Shown: in pieces, positions 19,702 through 32,498 of the stretch
Position numbering within the stretch: the stretch's first letter is position 1
How the letters are laid out: each line of letters starts with the position of its first letter
Source: Collinsella aerofaciens
GTDB lineage: Bacteria > Actinomycetota > Coriobacteriia > Coriobacteriales > Coriobacteriaceae
Length of the DNA: 64,000 nt
Direction: 5' to 3'
NCBI RefSeq assembly: GCF_005845035.1
Contig: NZ_SPFO01000002.1
Span: 51,690-115,689 of the forward strand
Translations under genes and position numbers: made by a program
The notes under the pieces: model-generated
Database searches by the model: none
What the model was told of the DNA's origin: nothing
Seen by the model: the letters and a program-made list of their open reading frames with translations, nothing else

Positions 19702-19732
19702 GGCGCGGCAAAGGACCATCCTTTACCGCGCC
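19702..19732 (-). terminator. Intrinsic terminator of the HPr gene
   Basis: GGCGCGG and AAAGG pair with CCTTT and CCGCGCC around a short loop, with TTTTTGTTTC following on the minus strand, 9 bp after the stop codon. Confidence 0.85.
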
Positions 19733-19741
19733 CTATCATGC

Positions 19742-19990
19742 CTAGAGCGAGAGATTTCTGATCGACGTAACGCAGGAAGCCTCATCCACGCCCGAAACGC
19801 GGAACACAACATCCTCGCCGCACTCGCCGTAGAGAGCCATGAGTCCCATGACATCGCGGCCATCCGTGTGGCGATCGCCGATGCTGACTGACACGTCGCT
19901 ACGATGCTTGGCAATGATGTCATAGAGCAGCGCAACCGGGCGGGCATGTAATCCCAACGGATCTTTAATCGTCTTTGTAAACTCGACCAT
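19742..19990 (-). CDS. ptsH: HPr family phosphocarrier with Asp at position 46
   Basis: HPr carries phosphate from enzyme I to sugar-specific PTS enzymes. The phospho-acceptor His15 is in PLGLHARPV. With the start at 19990 (GGAGG just upstream) His falls exactly at position 15, which supports this start. In Gram-positive HPr residue 46 is the regulatory serine phosphorylated by HPr kinase; here the matching segment is GRDVMGLMAL and residue 46 is Asp. It therefore cannot be serine-phosphorylated there and may mimic the phosphorylated state. 82 residues. It appears monocistronic, with its own terminator. Confidence 0.85.
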   Translation of the reverse strand: MVEFTKTIKDPLGLHARPVALLYDIIAKHRSDVSVSIGDRHTDGRDVMGLMALYGECGEDVVFRVSGVDEASCVTSIRNLSL

Positions 19991-20083
19991 GTCCCCTCCC
20001 ACGACATCGCACATTCGGCCGGCAAACCCAGCCACGTGGTAGTTATTGTAGCGTTAGATGCTTGTCGAGAGCCCCTCCGGATA

Positions 20084-20311
20084 CCCCGTGGTCAAAAAGT
20101 GGCAAATATGAGTACTGTCACCAATTTAGTAGCAGCAAAATCGAGAGCAAATTGGCCGATTTGGCCGATTTTAATGTTTTGGAAGCCATCGAATCGCGTC
20201 TATAGGGGGTTAGATAAATTGATTTTGAGCCCATTTTCGCTCAGAACAGGCCGAAAAATATGACACCTCTTTTGCAACAGTACTCATATTTGGTATTTTT
20301 TGACCACAGGG
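20084..20311. mobile_element. MITE-like element with about 34-bp imperfect terminal inverted repeats
   Basis: The left end (about 20085-20118) contains GTGGTCAAAAAG and AAATATGAGTACTGT. The right end (20277-20310) is its inverse with about 30 of 34 positions matching. The interior of about 158 bp carries a short tandem repeat of TTGGCCGATT and no convincing gene. Long terminal inverted repeats around a short non-coding body are typical of MITEs. No target-site duplication is obvious, and a long cruciform or RNA hairpin is the alternative. Confidence 0.5.
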
Positions 20312-20336
20312 TCCAAAACCATGCTCCAAAACACAA

Positions 20337-20364
20337 AAGGAGGGGCCTCGTAAGGCCCCTCCTT
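20337..20364 (-). terminator. Intrinsic terminator of the APC permease gene
   Basis: A perfect 12-bp stem (AAGGAGGGGCCT and its complement) with loop CGTA is followed on the minus strand by TTGTGTTTTGG. Confidence 0.85.
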
Positions 20365-20411
20365 AGGAAAGGGAATCGATTTATTCCACAGCCGTAGATT
20401 AATCCTAGCCG

Positions 20412-21887
<1,476 letters not shown>

Positions 21888-22028
21888 TCATCTGTTAAAT
21901 GTCATCTAAAACCGTCCGAGCTGCAAGTGCAAACACGGATGGCGCACCTGCTAAGGGGAATGGGGAAAAGGGAGTCAACAAAGCCATCCCCCTTAACGGC
22001 GCGAAGCAAACGTCCAGGCGGACGAATA

Positions 22029-22484
22029 CTACTTGTTGGGGAAGGAATAACCTTCGACTGTCACGTGCAGTACCACGACGCGGGGATCCGCGGCATCGGC
22101 CACGACACGGTAGGCCTCGTCAATTTCGACGACGGCAACGCCGCCGGCGGGAATCGTCACGGTCTCCCCCGTACCCTCAAAGCGCTCGCGATCATCGATA
22201 TCGCTGTAGGCGCGCGTACAGGTAAGATCGGCCTTGGAAGCCACCTCAACGGTCAGATTGCCGTCGAGCGGGGCGAGCACGGCATGGTAGCGACGGTGAC
22301 CGACCAGATCGGCAGTAGCCGCCTCGTGGGCGTTCACCCACCAATACACCAGCGAGTCGCCGATAGAGTACGCCACATCGTGCTGCAGTTCAGAAACGCC
22401 GTCGAGTGCCTGACCGGTACGCATCCACTTCTTGACGGACTTCATCTGAGCGTCGAAATCGGCGCGCGAGTTAAAGACATGCAT
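22029..22484 (-). CDS. ebgC: Beta-galactosidase small subunit, YhcH/YjgK/YiaL family
   Basis: This 151-residue cupin-like protein belongs to the EbgC family: it has HRRYHAVLAPLDGNLTVEVA and a C-terminal strand region (IPAGGVAVVEIDEA). In E. coli EbgC binds EbgA and is needed for full beta-galactosidase activity. It starts 3 bp after the ebgA stop and is surely co-translated with it. Confidence 0.9.
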   Translation of the reverse strand: MHVFNSRADFDAQMKSVKKWMRTGQALDGVSELQHDVAYSIGDSLVYWWVNAHEAATADLVGHRRYHAVLAPLDGNLTVEVASKADLTCTRAYSDIDDRERFEGTGETVTIPAGGVAVVEIDEAYRVVADAADPRVVVLHVTVEGYSFPNK

Positions 22485-22487
22485 GGC

Positions 22488-25511
<3,024 letters not shown>

Positions 25512-25532
25512 TCATCGTAGTGCTTCTTTGTG

Positions 25533-25629
25533 CAACCGGTTGTCCTTATCTTACGGGCGGTGCAAAAATCTGTGCAACCGGTTGTCCGCCGAACGGTCGA
25601 TTTTGCCGGATTAACGGTGCAACCGGTTG
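25533..25629. promoter_or_regulatory. Three identical LacI-type operators in the ebgA-lacI intergenic region
   Basis: The palindrome GCAACCGGTTGT is present at 25532-25543, 25574-25585 and 25619-25630 (CAACCGGTTG cores 42 and 45 bp apart). A central C-G palindrome of this kind is typical for LacI-family operators. All three lie closer to ebgA (first core 37 bp upstream) than to lacI (about 245 bp). Near-integral helical spacing of about four turns would favour co-operative binding or looping. Confidence 0.85.
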
Positions 25630-25873
25630 TACAACCATGCTACTTATGTCACCCTAAGCTTAGGTACACAGCACAGGGCATCGTTCTTGAACTCACAGGC
25701 AACTGTCGCGCCTACCTATATCTCGCCCACACATGCCGTACTCAGTCGCAGTTTGATTGCAGCACGACACCGGTCACCGGATATCATGAACGCTGTTCAG
25801 GCGCACTATAGTAAGCTGTATCCGCACCAGCCTGTATCAGTAACAACATCGACCGCATTTTCCAGGAGACGCC

Positions 25874-26890
25874 ATGACCCAACCAGCACGCACCGCACCC
25901 ACGCTTGCCGAGGTTGCTGCAGCTGCCGGTGTTTCGCGCTCCACAGCATCGCGAGCACTCAACGATTCGCCCCGCATTAGCGAGGAGACCAAAAAACGCG
26001 TCCGCGCGGCTGCCAAGGAAGTCAATTTTGTACCCAACGCACGCGGCCGGGCACTCGCCGTCGGACGCACGGAAATAATCGCCGTACTGGTTACCGAGCC
26101 TTTGAGCGAGCTGTTTAGCGATCCCACCTACAGTGAGTTTTTAAGCGGTATTACCGAGGAACTTTCTGAGTCGTCTTACCTACCCGTGATCTTGCAGGCA
26201 TCTTCCTCGCACGAGCGCAATCGCGCACGCGAGCATTTTGAGCGTCGCTCGTTTGACGCCGTCATCGACGTCTCGCCCTACAAGGGCAGTGAGCTGCTCG
26301 AGGTGCTGCGCGAGCTGGGCGTACCCACCGTGTTGTGCGGCCAGCTCGAGGGCCACCCCTATCGCGATGTGTTCTCGACGGTCTACTCCGACGACGAAGA
26401 GGGCGGCCGCTTCGCCGCGCTCGCCATGAAAGATCGCGGGCGCAAGGACATCGTTGCCGTGCTGGGGCCGCAGGATAACCCCGCCGTCGTCGACCGCCTT
26501 CGCGGCTACCGTGCAATTTTGGGCGAAAGCCTTCCGGATGAAAATGTCATCTATACCGGATGGAGCAGCGGAGACGGCTACCAAGCCACGCGGCGGCTGC
26601 TCGCGCGCGAAATACATGCCGACGGCGTGCTATGCGGATCGGACCGTATCGCAACCGGCGTTATCGCCGCATTCAACGAAGCGGGAATTAGCGTACCCAA
26701 AGACGTTTCGGTCGTAGGCTTCGATGACCACGAGGTCGCAGCTCGCAGCGTCCCCGCGTTGACGACCATTCGTCAGCCGCTTCGCGAGGAAGGCCGCATG
26801 GCTGCAGGCATTGCGCTCGATATGATTAACGGTGCCGCGCCCACCACCACCGTCATGCACATGCAGCTCGTTCAGAGAGACTCACTGTAG
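25874..26890 (+). CDS. LacI family repressor of the ebg operon
   Basis: The 338-residue protein has the LacI helix-turn-helix (TLAEVAAAAGVSRSTASRAL), the hinge (FVPNARGRALAVGRT) and the ligand-binding core (IIAVLVTEPLSELFSDP; VSVVGFDDHEVAARSVPAL; TTIRQPL). It is divergent from ebgA with three matching operators between them, so it most likely represses ebgAC and is relieved by a galactoside. An AGGAG Shine-Dalgarno precedes the ATG. The gene is followed by a strong palindrome that separates it from the convergent aspS. Confidence 0.9.
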   Translation: MTQPARTAPTLAEVAAAAGVSRSTASRALNDSPRISEETKKRVRAAAKEVNFVPNARGRALAVGRTEIIAVLVTEPLSELFSDPTYSEFLSGITEELSESSYLPVILQASSSHERNRAREHFERRSFDAVIDVSPYKGSELLEVLRELGVPTVLCGQLEGHPYRDVFSTVYSDDEEGGRFAALAMKDRGRKDIVAVLGPQDNPAVVDRLRGYRAILGESLPDENVIYTGWSSGDGYQATRRLLAREIHADGVLCGSDRIATGVIAAFNEAGISVPKDVSVVGFDDHEVAARSVPALTTIRQPLREEGRMAAGIALDMINGAAPTTTVMHMQLVQRDSL

Positions 26891-26896
26891 GAAACT

Positions 26897-26940
26897 GGGC
26901 CGGGCTTTCCGCTAGGCTGCTTTAGCGGAAAGCCCGGCCC
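26897..26940 (+). terminator. Strong hairpin after lacI
   Basis: An 18-bp perfect stem (GGGCCGGGCTTTCCGCTA and its complement) with an 8-base loop starts 6 bp after the stop. No clear T run follows, so it may be a weak terminator or a stabilising 3' hairpin. Confidence 0.6.
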
Positions 26941-26986
26941 ATTCCGAACGCCGATTCTGGGATGTATTTTCCGCCAGAAGCTCAAC

Positions 26987-27034
26987 CGGAAAGTGTGACC
27001 CGTTATTTGGCTGGATTCTGGGTCGCAGTTTCCG
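26987..27034. repeat. Imperfect inverted repeat between lacI and aspS
   Basis: CGGAAAGTGTGACCC (26987-27001) and GGGTCGCAGTTTCCG (27020-27034) pair at 13 of 15 positions around an 18-base loop. No T run follows. The function is unknown. Confidence 0.4.
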
Positions 27035-27078
27035 CGACGTCCGGTCACCCTATGTCCTCGCAACGCCCGCGCATAAAA

Positions 27079-27109
27079 AACGAGGGAAGGCACGCGTCCT
27101 TCCCTCGTT
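27079..27109 (-). terminator. Intrinsic terminator of aspS
   Basis: The perfect 12-bp stem AACGAGGGAAGG/CCTTCCCTCGTT with a 7-base loop is followed on the minus strand by TTTTATGCG. Confidence 0.85.
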
Positions 27110-27132
27110 ACAGGCAATATGTAGCCGCTTGC

Positions 27133-28920
27133 CTACATCAGGCGCAGGCTGACGTCCTTGAGCTGGGCGCCGGAAACGGCACTCGGGGCGCCCGACATAA
27201 GGTCGGAGCCGCTGGCCGTCTTGGGGAACGCCATGACGTCGCGGATGGAGTCGGAACCGGTGAGCAGCATGCACACGCGGTCCAGACCCAGAGCGAAACC
27301 GCCCATCGGGGGCGCACCAAACTTGAGCGCCTCCATGAGGAAGCCAAACTGAGACTCAGCGCGCTCCTCGGTAAAGCCCAGGAGCTTGAGCATGGACATC
27401 TGCATCTCGGCGTTGTGGATACGCATGCCGCCGCCGCCGGCCTCAAAGCCGTCCATGACAAAGTCATAGGTGCACGAACCGGCTGCCAGCGGATCGGCCT
27501 CGATCTTGGCGATGTCGGTCTCGGTCGGCAGAGTGAACGGTTGGTGCTCGGCAGCGTAAGCCTTGCGGTCCTCATCCCAGTGGAACAGCGGGAAGTTGAC
27601 GACCCACAGGAAGTCGTGACCCTCGCGCTTGATCTCGAGCGCGTTGGCCATGTGCGAACGCATGCCGCCCAGGATCTCGTCAGAGAGCAGGCGCGGGCCG
27701 GCGGCGAACATCACGAGGTCGCCGGGCTCGACGTCCATACGCTCGCGCAGGGCAGTCATTTCCTCGTCCGAGAAGAACTTGACGATGGGACTGTTGATGG
27801 AGCCATCCTCGCGGAAAGCAATCCAAGCCAGGCCCTTGGCGCCAAACGTGGAGGCCACGCCGGCGAGCTTATCGATCTTGGCACGTGCCCAGGCACCGGC
27901 GCCCTTGGCGTTAATGGCCTTGACGACAGAACCCTCCTCGTTTGCGGCAGTCGCAAAGACCTTGAACTTGGAGTTGGCAAAGATGTCGGTCAGGTCGACC
28001 AGATGCATGCCATAGCGGGTATCGGGCTTGTCGGAGCCATAGGTGTCCATGGCCTCCCAGTAGTTCATGCGACGCAGCGGCGTGGGCATCTCGACACCCA
28101 TGCGGCCGAAGGCATCGGCCAGGACCTCTTCGAGCGCGCTCATAACGTCGTTCTGGTCCACGAAGGACATCTCGATATCGACCTGAGTGAACTCGGGCTG
28201 ACGGTCGGCACGCAGGTCCTCGTCGCGGAAGCACTTGGCAACCTGATAGTAGCGCTCGACGCCACCGACCATAAGCAGCTGCTTCAGGAGCTGCGGGGAC
28301 TGCGGCAGGGCGTAGAAGTTGCCCGGCTGAATACGGCTGGGAACGATGAAGTCACGAGCGCCCTCGGGCGTGGACTTAAACAGGGAGGGCGTCTCGACCT
28401 CCATGAACTCACGGTTGTGCAGCGCCTCGCGAATGGCAAAGGTAAAGTCGGAGCGCAGCTTGAGGTTGGCCATCATCTCGGGACGACGGAGGTCCAGATA
28501 GCGATAGCGCAGACGGGTGTCCTCGCTGGTCTCGATGCCGTCCTCGATCTGGAACGGCGGGGTGACGGACGTGTTGAGCACCTCGGCGTGGTCGGTCAGG
28601 ACCTCGATCTCGCCGGTCGCGAGCTTGGCGTTGGTGGTCTCCTCGCCACGGGAGCGCACGACGCCGTGGATCTTGATGGGCCACTCGGGACGCATGGTCT
28701 CGGCGATCTTAAATGCGTCGCCGTCAGAGTGCTCGGGGTCGAAGGTGAGCTGCGTGATGCCCTCGCGGTCACGAAGGTCGCAGAAAATAAGGCCGCCGTG
28801 GTCACGGCGACGGCTCACCCAACCGGTGAGGGTGACCTCTTCGCCCACGTTCTCGAAGCGAAGCTCGCCGCAGGTACGGGTGTGCATGGAATGCTCATCG
28901 ATGGGACGGGTCTGGCTCAT
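27133..28920 (-). CDS. aspS: Aspartyl-tRNA synthetase
   Basis: This class II synthetase charges tRNA-Asp. The N-terminal OB-fold anticodon domain (VTLTGWVSRRRDHGGLIFCDLRD, about residues 27-50) is followed by the catalytic core with motif 2 (CFRDEDLRADRQPEFTQ), a bacterial GAD insertion (about 300-415) and motif 3 (GGFALGLDRVCMLL). The 595 residues fit the bacterial long form. It could also charge tRNA-Asn if the organism uses the amidotransferase route, which cannot be judged here. AAAGGAGG precedes the ATG. The gene stands alone with its own terminator. Confidence 0.96.
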   Translation of the reverse strand: MSQTRPIDEHSMHTRTCGELRFENVGEEVTLTGWVSRRRDHGGLIFCDLRDREGITQLTFDPEHSDGDAFKIAETMRPEWPIKIHGVVRSRGEETTNAKLATGEIEVLTDHAEVLNTSVTPPFQIEDGIETSEDTRLRYRYLDLRRPEMMANLKLRSDFTFAIREALHNREFMEVETPSLFKSTPEGARDFIVPSRIQPGNFYALPQSPQLLKQLLMVGGVERYYQVAKCFRDEDLRADRQPEFTQVDIEMSFVDQNDVMSALEEVLADAFGRMGVEMPTPLRRMNYWEAMDTYGSDKPDTRYGMHLVDLTDIFANSKFKVFATAANEEGSVVKAINAKGAGAWARAKIDKLAGVASTFGAKGLAWIAFREDGSINSPIVKFFSDEEMTALRERMDVEPGDLVMFAAGPRLLSDEILGGMRSHMANALEIKREGHDFLWVVNFPLFHWDEDRKAYAAEHQPFTLPTETDIAKIEADPLAAGSCTYDFVMDGFEAGGGGMRIHNAEMQMSMLKLLGFTEERAESQFGFLMEALKFGAPPMGGFALGLDRVCMLLTGSDSIRDVMAFPKTASGSDLMSGAPSAVSGAQLKDVSLRLM

Positions 28921-29176
28921 ACCAGTGATCCTCCTTTATGGATCTGTGCCGCCCCGTGTCGTTCCGGGCGGCGTCGTACAGATTTGCCCAGCCTGCGTAA
29001 ACCGCGCAGCCGGACATGGCGTTCTATCTTATCGCACCCGCGTCGATGTACCACGAAAAAGTAGCTCTTGCCCAAAGACTTGACGGAGACGAAACAATTG
29101 ACGCACCGTGGCCGTCGCCAAGGCGCGCGGCGTGCGACAATGTGCCCCAATAAAACAGCACTTGGAAAGGCCCGTC

Positions 29177-29812
29177 ATGACTGCACGCCTCATCGTTATG
29201 GATATCGACTCCACGCTCATCAACCAGGAGGTCATCGACCTGTTGGGCGAGGAGGCCGGCGTAGGCGAGCAAGTGGCGAAGATCACCGAACGCGCCATGC
29301 GCGGCGAGCTCGACTTTAAGCAGGCGCTTGAGGAGCGCGTGGGGCTGCTTGCCGGCTTGGATGAGAGCGTGTTCGAGCGCACCTTTGAGCGCGTGACATT
29401 TACCCCCGGCGCGTTAGAGCTTGTGCGCTCGGCACACAGCAAGGGCTGGAAGGTCGGCGTGGTGAGCGGCGGCTTCCACGAGATCGCTGACAAGATCGTA
29501 GCTGCCGCGGGTATCGATTTTTGCCTGGCCAACCGCCTGGAAGTCGTCGACGGCAAGCTCACGGGTAAGCTGGCGGCAGACATTGTGACCAAGGAGTCCA
29601 AACTCATCCAGATGCTGGATTGGGCAGTCGAGTGCGGTGTCGACATGGCCCATACCGTCGCGATCGGCGACGGCGCCAACGACATCCCCATGATTCAGGC
29701 CGCGGGCACGGGCATCGCGTTTTGTGCCAAGCCCAAGACGCGCGAAGCCGCCCCGTTTGCCATCGATGAGCGCAACCTGATGCTCGCCATGGACATCATC
29801 CTGCGCGACTAG
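29177..29812 (+). CDS. serB: Phosphoserine phosphatase-like HAD hydrolase
   Basis: The 211-residue HAD phosphatase has motif I DIDSTL with the nucleophile Asp9 and Asp11, motif II VVSGGF, the Lys in TKESK and motif III GDGANDIPM. The overall order and the N-terminal INQEVIDLLGEEAG match SerB, which makes serine from phosphoserine. It lacks the ACT domain of longer SerB proteins. The start at 29177 has AAAGG at a good distance; an upstream start is possible but less supported. It is divergent from aspS and 114 bp before larB. Confidence 0.88.
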   Translation: MTARLIVMDIDSTLINQEVIDLLGEEAGVGEQVAKITERAMRGELDFKQALEERVGLLAGLDESVFERTFERVTFTPGALELVRSAHSKGWKVGVVSGGFHEIADKIVAAAGIDFCLANRLEVVDGKLTGKLAADIVTKESKLIQMLDWAVECGVDMAHTVAIGDGANDIPMIQAAGTGIAFCAKPKTREAAPFAIDERNLMLAMDIILRD

Positions 29813-29848
29813 CCGATCCGTCTAACAATTGAATCAGTCTGTCCTATA

Positions 29849-29903
29849 GTTTCCGAACAATTTTGTCTTAGTGTTCGGAAACATACCCTTTGAGTGCTAG
29901 ACT
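29849..29903 (+). promoter_or_regulatory. Operator-like dyad and promoter of larB
   Basis: GTTTCCGAACA (29849-29859) and TGTTCGGAAAC (29872-29882) form a perfect 11-bp inverted repeat with a 12-bp gap. A possible -10, TAGACT, lies at 29898-29903, placing the right arm over the -35 region. Repression by the TetR gene at the end of this operon is a reasonable guess. Confidence 0.55.
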
Positions 29904-29926
29904 TTGCGCCGTCGAAGGGAACATAT

Positions 29927-30709
<783 letters not shown>

Positions 30710-30719
30710 GGAGCATTCC

Positions 30720-31637
30720 ATGTCCAATCATCAGCACACGCTTATCATCGACGGCACCTCGGGCATCAGCGGCGATATGACCGTCGCGGCCCTGCTCGAC
30801 CTGGGCGCCAGCGAGGAGCACCTGCGCGAACAGCTCGCCACACTGCCGGTCGACGGCTTTACGATCGCCGTCACGCGCGTAAACAAGCATGGCATCGACG
30901 CCTGCGATTTCGACGTTCAGCTGGCAGAAGAGCTCGAGAACCACGACCACGACATGGCATGGCTCTACGGCAACGAAGCAGCTGCCGAGCACACGCACGA
31001 GCACGAGCACGAGCACCACCATCATGACCATGACGAGCATGAGCACTGCCATGAGCATGATCATGAGACCCACGGCCATGGCCACGAGGGTCACCATCAC
31101 GCCCACCACCATCACCACCGTTCTTTGGCGGACGTCACCGCCATCATCGACGGCTCGCAGTTAAGCGATGGCGCCAAGCGTCGTGCGCACGCCATCTTTA
31201 CCGCGCTCGCCGCCTCCGAGGCCAAGGCCCACGGCAAAACGCCCGAGACCGTCATGTTCCACGAGGTAGGCGCCGTCGATTCCATCGTCGACGTCTGCTC
31301 TGTCGCCATCTGCCTCGATGACCTGGGCATCGAGGATATTGTCGTCGAGTCGCTCTCCGAGGGCCACGGCACCATCCACTGTGCCCACGGCCTCATGCCC
31401 ATTCCCGTCCCCGCTGTCGTCAACCTGTGCCAGGCGGGCAATATCGCCCTCACGCCTGCACCGGTCGCCGGCGAGCTCGTGACGCCCACGGGCGCCGCCA
31501 TCGTCACCGCGCTGTGTACGTCCGACCAACTGCCCTCACGCTACCGCATCGAAGCCGTCGGCTACGGCGCTGGCAAGCGCCCCTACGAGGGTTGCTCCGG
31601 TACGCTCCGCTGCCTGCTCGTTCACGCGGACGCATAG
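30720..31637 (+). CDS. larC: LarC nickel-insertion protein, N-terminal (LarC1) part only, with a long His-rich insert
   Basis: LarC inserts nickel into the pincer cofactor. The start IIDGTSGISGDMTVAALLDLGA and the core FHEVGAVDSIVDVCSVAICL are typical. Residues about 75-138 are a histidine/glutamate-rich insert that would bind Ni2+. The protein ends after GYGAGKRPYEGCSGTLRCLL at 305 residues. Full LarC continues for another 100 or more residues (LarC2), and in Lactobacillus plantarum the two parts join by programmed frameshifting. Here a TetR gene starts 2 bp after the stop, so LarC2 is absent here. An AAGGAG Shine-Dalgarno is present. Confidence 0.88.
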   Translation: MSNHQHTLIIDGTSGISGDMTVAALLDLGASEEHLREQLATLPVDGFTIAVTRVNKHGIDACDFDVQLAEELENHDHDMAWLYGNEAAAEHTHEHEHEHHHHDHDEHEHCHEHDHETHGHGHEGHHHAHHHHHRSLADVTAIIDGSQLSDGAKRRAHAIFTALAASEAKAHGKTPETVMFHEVGAVDSIVDVCSVAICLDDLGIEDIVVESLSEGHGTIHCAHGLMPIPVPAVVNLCQAGNIALTPAPVAGELVTPTGAAIVTALCTSDQLPSRYRIEAVGYGAGKRPYEGCSGTLRCLLVHADA

Positions 31638-31639
31638 CC

Positions 31640-32179
31640 ATGGATGCCCGCAAGGCAAAAAGCCGCGCTGCCATCGTTTCGGCGTTCTCCGAGCTGCTGC
31701 GCGAAGAGGACTACGGCAAGATCACCGTCGGCGACATCATCGCGCGCGCCCACGTAGGCCGCGCGACATTCTACGGCCTCTTTAAGAGCAAAGACGACCT
31801 ACTGTCCGAGCTCGTGAGCGACATCTGCACCCACGCCCTCGACGACGATGGTACGCCGCTCGACGACCCACTCGTGCAAGTCGAGCATATCCTCAACAAC
31901 CTCTGGGAACGCCGTCAGGGCGTTCGAGCCCTCGTAGCCGGCGCCGGCTCACGCGTCTTCGCCGACTGCCTCCGCAAGACCATCATGTCGCGCGCAGCCG
32001 AAACCGTCCCCGTCGACCCCGCAGGCCCCGCCGCCACCATGGACCGCAGCTTCTTACTACACCACATAGCCTCAAGCTTCGTAGGAATGGTCCAATGGTG
32101 GGCCTGGCACAACTTCCAAGCAGCCAAAGCCGACGTAGCCAAAGACTACCTATCAGCCATTAAGCCTCTCTTCAACTGA
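31640..32179 (+). CDS. TetR family transcriptional regulator
   Basis: The N-terminal helix-turn-helix is clear: KAKSRAAIVSAFSELLREED, then KITVGDIIARAHVGRATFYG, followed by FKSKDDLLSEL. The C-terminal part has the variable ligand-binding helices of TetR proteins. It starts 2 bp after larC and ends the larBC operon. The dyad at the larB promoter could be its operator. Lactobacilli use a Crp/Fnr-type LarR instead, so this would be a different control scheme. 179 residues, starting at the ATG at 31640. Confidence 0.8.
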   Translation: MDARKAKSRAAIVSAFSELLREEDYGKITVGDIIARAHVGRATFYGLFKSKDDLLSELVSDICTHALDDDGTPLDDPLVQVEHILNNLWERRQGVRALVAGAGSRVFADCLRKTIMSRAAETVPVDPAGPAATMDRSFLLHHIASSFVGMVQWWAWHNFQAAKADVAKDYLSAIKPLFN

Positions 32180-32357
32180 GTAAACCCCTCATCCCAAAGT
32201 TCCGACCTCATCTCAAAGCGCCGCCCCAACCCAAAGCACAATCCATCCCAAAGTGTCGACAGAAGCCCAACGCCCCTACCAGCAACAAGCCCCTCCCATC
32301 CAAATTCAGATATATATTGGGTTGCTTGTACGAACGCAACAAAGATCCCGCAGCTGT

Positions 32358-32472
32358 CCGCATGGGGTAACTTCCCAGCGCATTCCGCAGGACGCAAAAA
32401 GGCTCGCCGCACGAAGTGCGCAGCGAGCCTTTTTGCATGTCCGAGGACGCGCTGGGAAGTTACCCCATGCGG
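32358..32472 (-). ncRNA. Family A nested palindrome, copy 1, 26 bp past the larD stop
   Basis: The outer helix is 24 bp and perfect (32358-32381 with 32449-32472). Inside it lie the unpaired ATTCCGCA (32382-32389) and GAGGAC (32443-32448). A 4-bp helix GGAC/GTCC follows, then a 2-base bulge (AT), a 14-bp helix (32394-32407 with 32423-32436) and a small CGCAC-GAA-GTGCG tip. The A/T runs of the inner helix also make it a two-way terminator for the convergent tetR and larD genes. The loop sequences are identical in copy 2 (35288-35414) while all helices differ. Confidence 0.6.
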
Positions 32473-32498
32473 CCAGCGGACAACTATGTAGCCTCAGA

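Noticed and set aside
20036..20263. 75-codon plus-strand frame inside the MITE-like element
   Set aside because: There is no ribosome site, and it begins outside the element and runs through its inverted repeat; it is better explained as non-coding.
30960..31125. Dense GAGCAC/CATGAC-type repeat in larC as a possible CRISPR or tandem repeat
   Set aside because: It is the in-frame His/Glu-rich insert of LarC, not spaced repeats. No CRISPR array exists in the window.
31600..31660. Programmed frameshift joining larC to a LarC2 domain, as in lactobacilli
   Set aside because: Downstream frames encode the TetR regulator directly, with no LarC2-like sequence, so a frameshift would have nothing to join.
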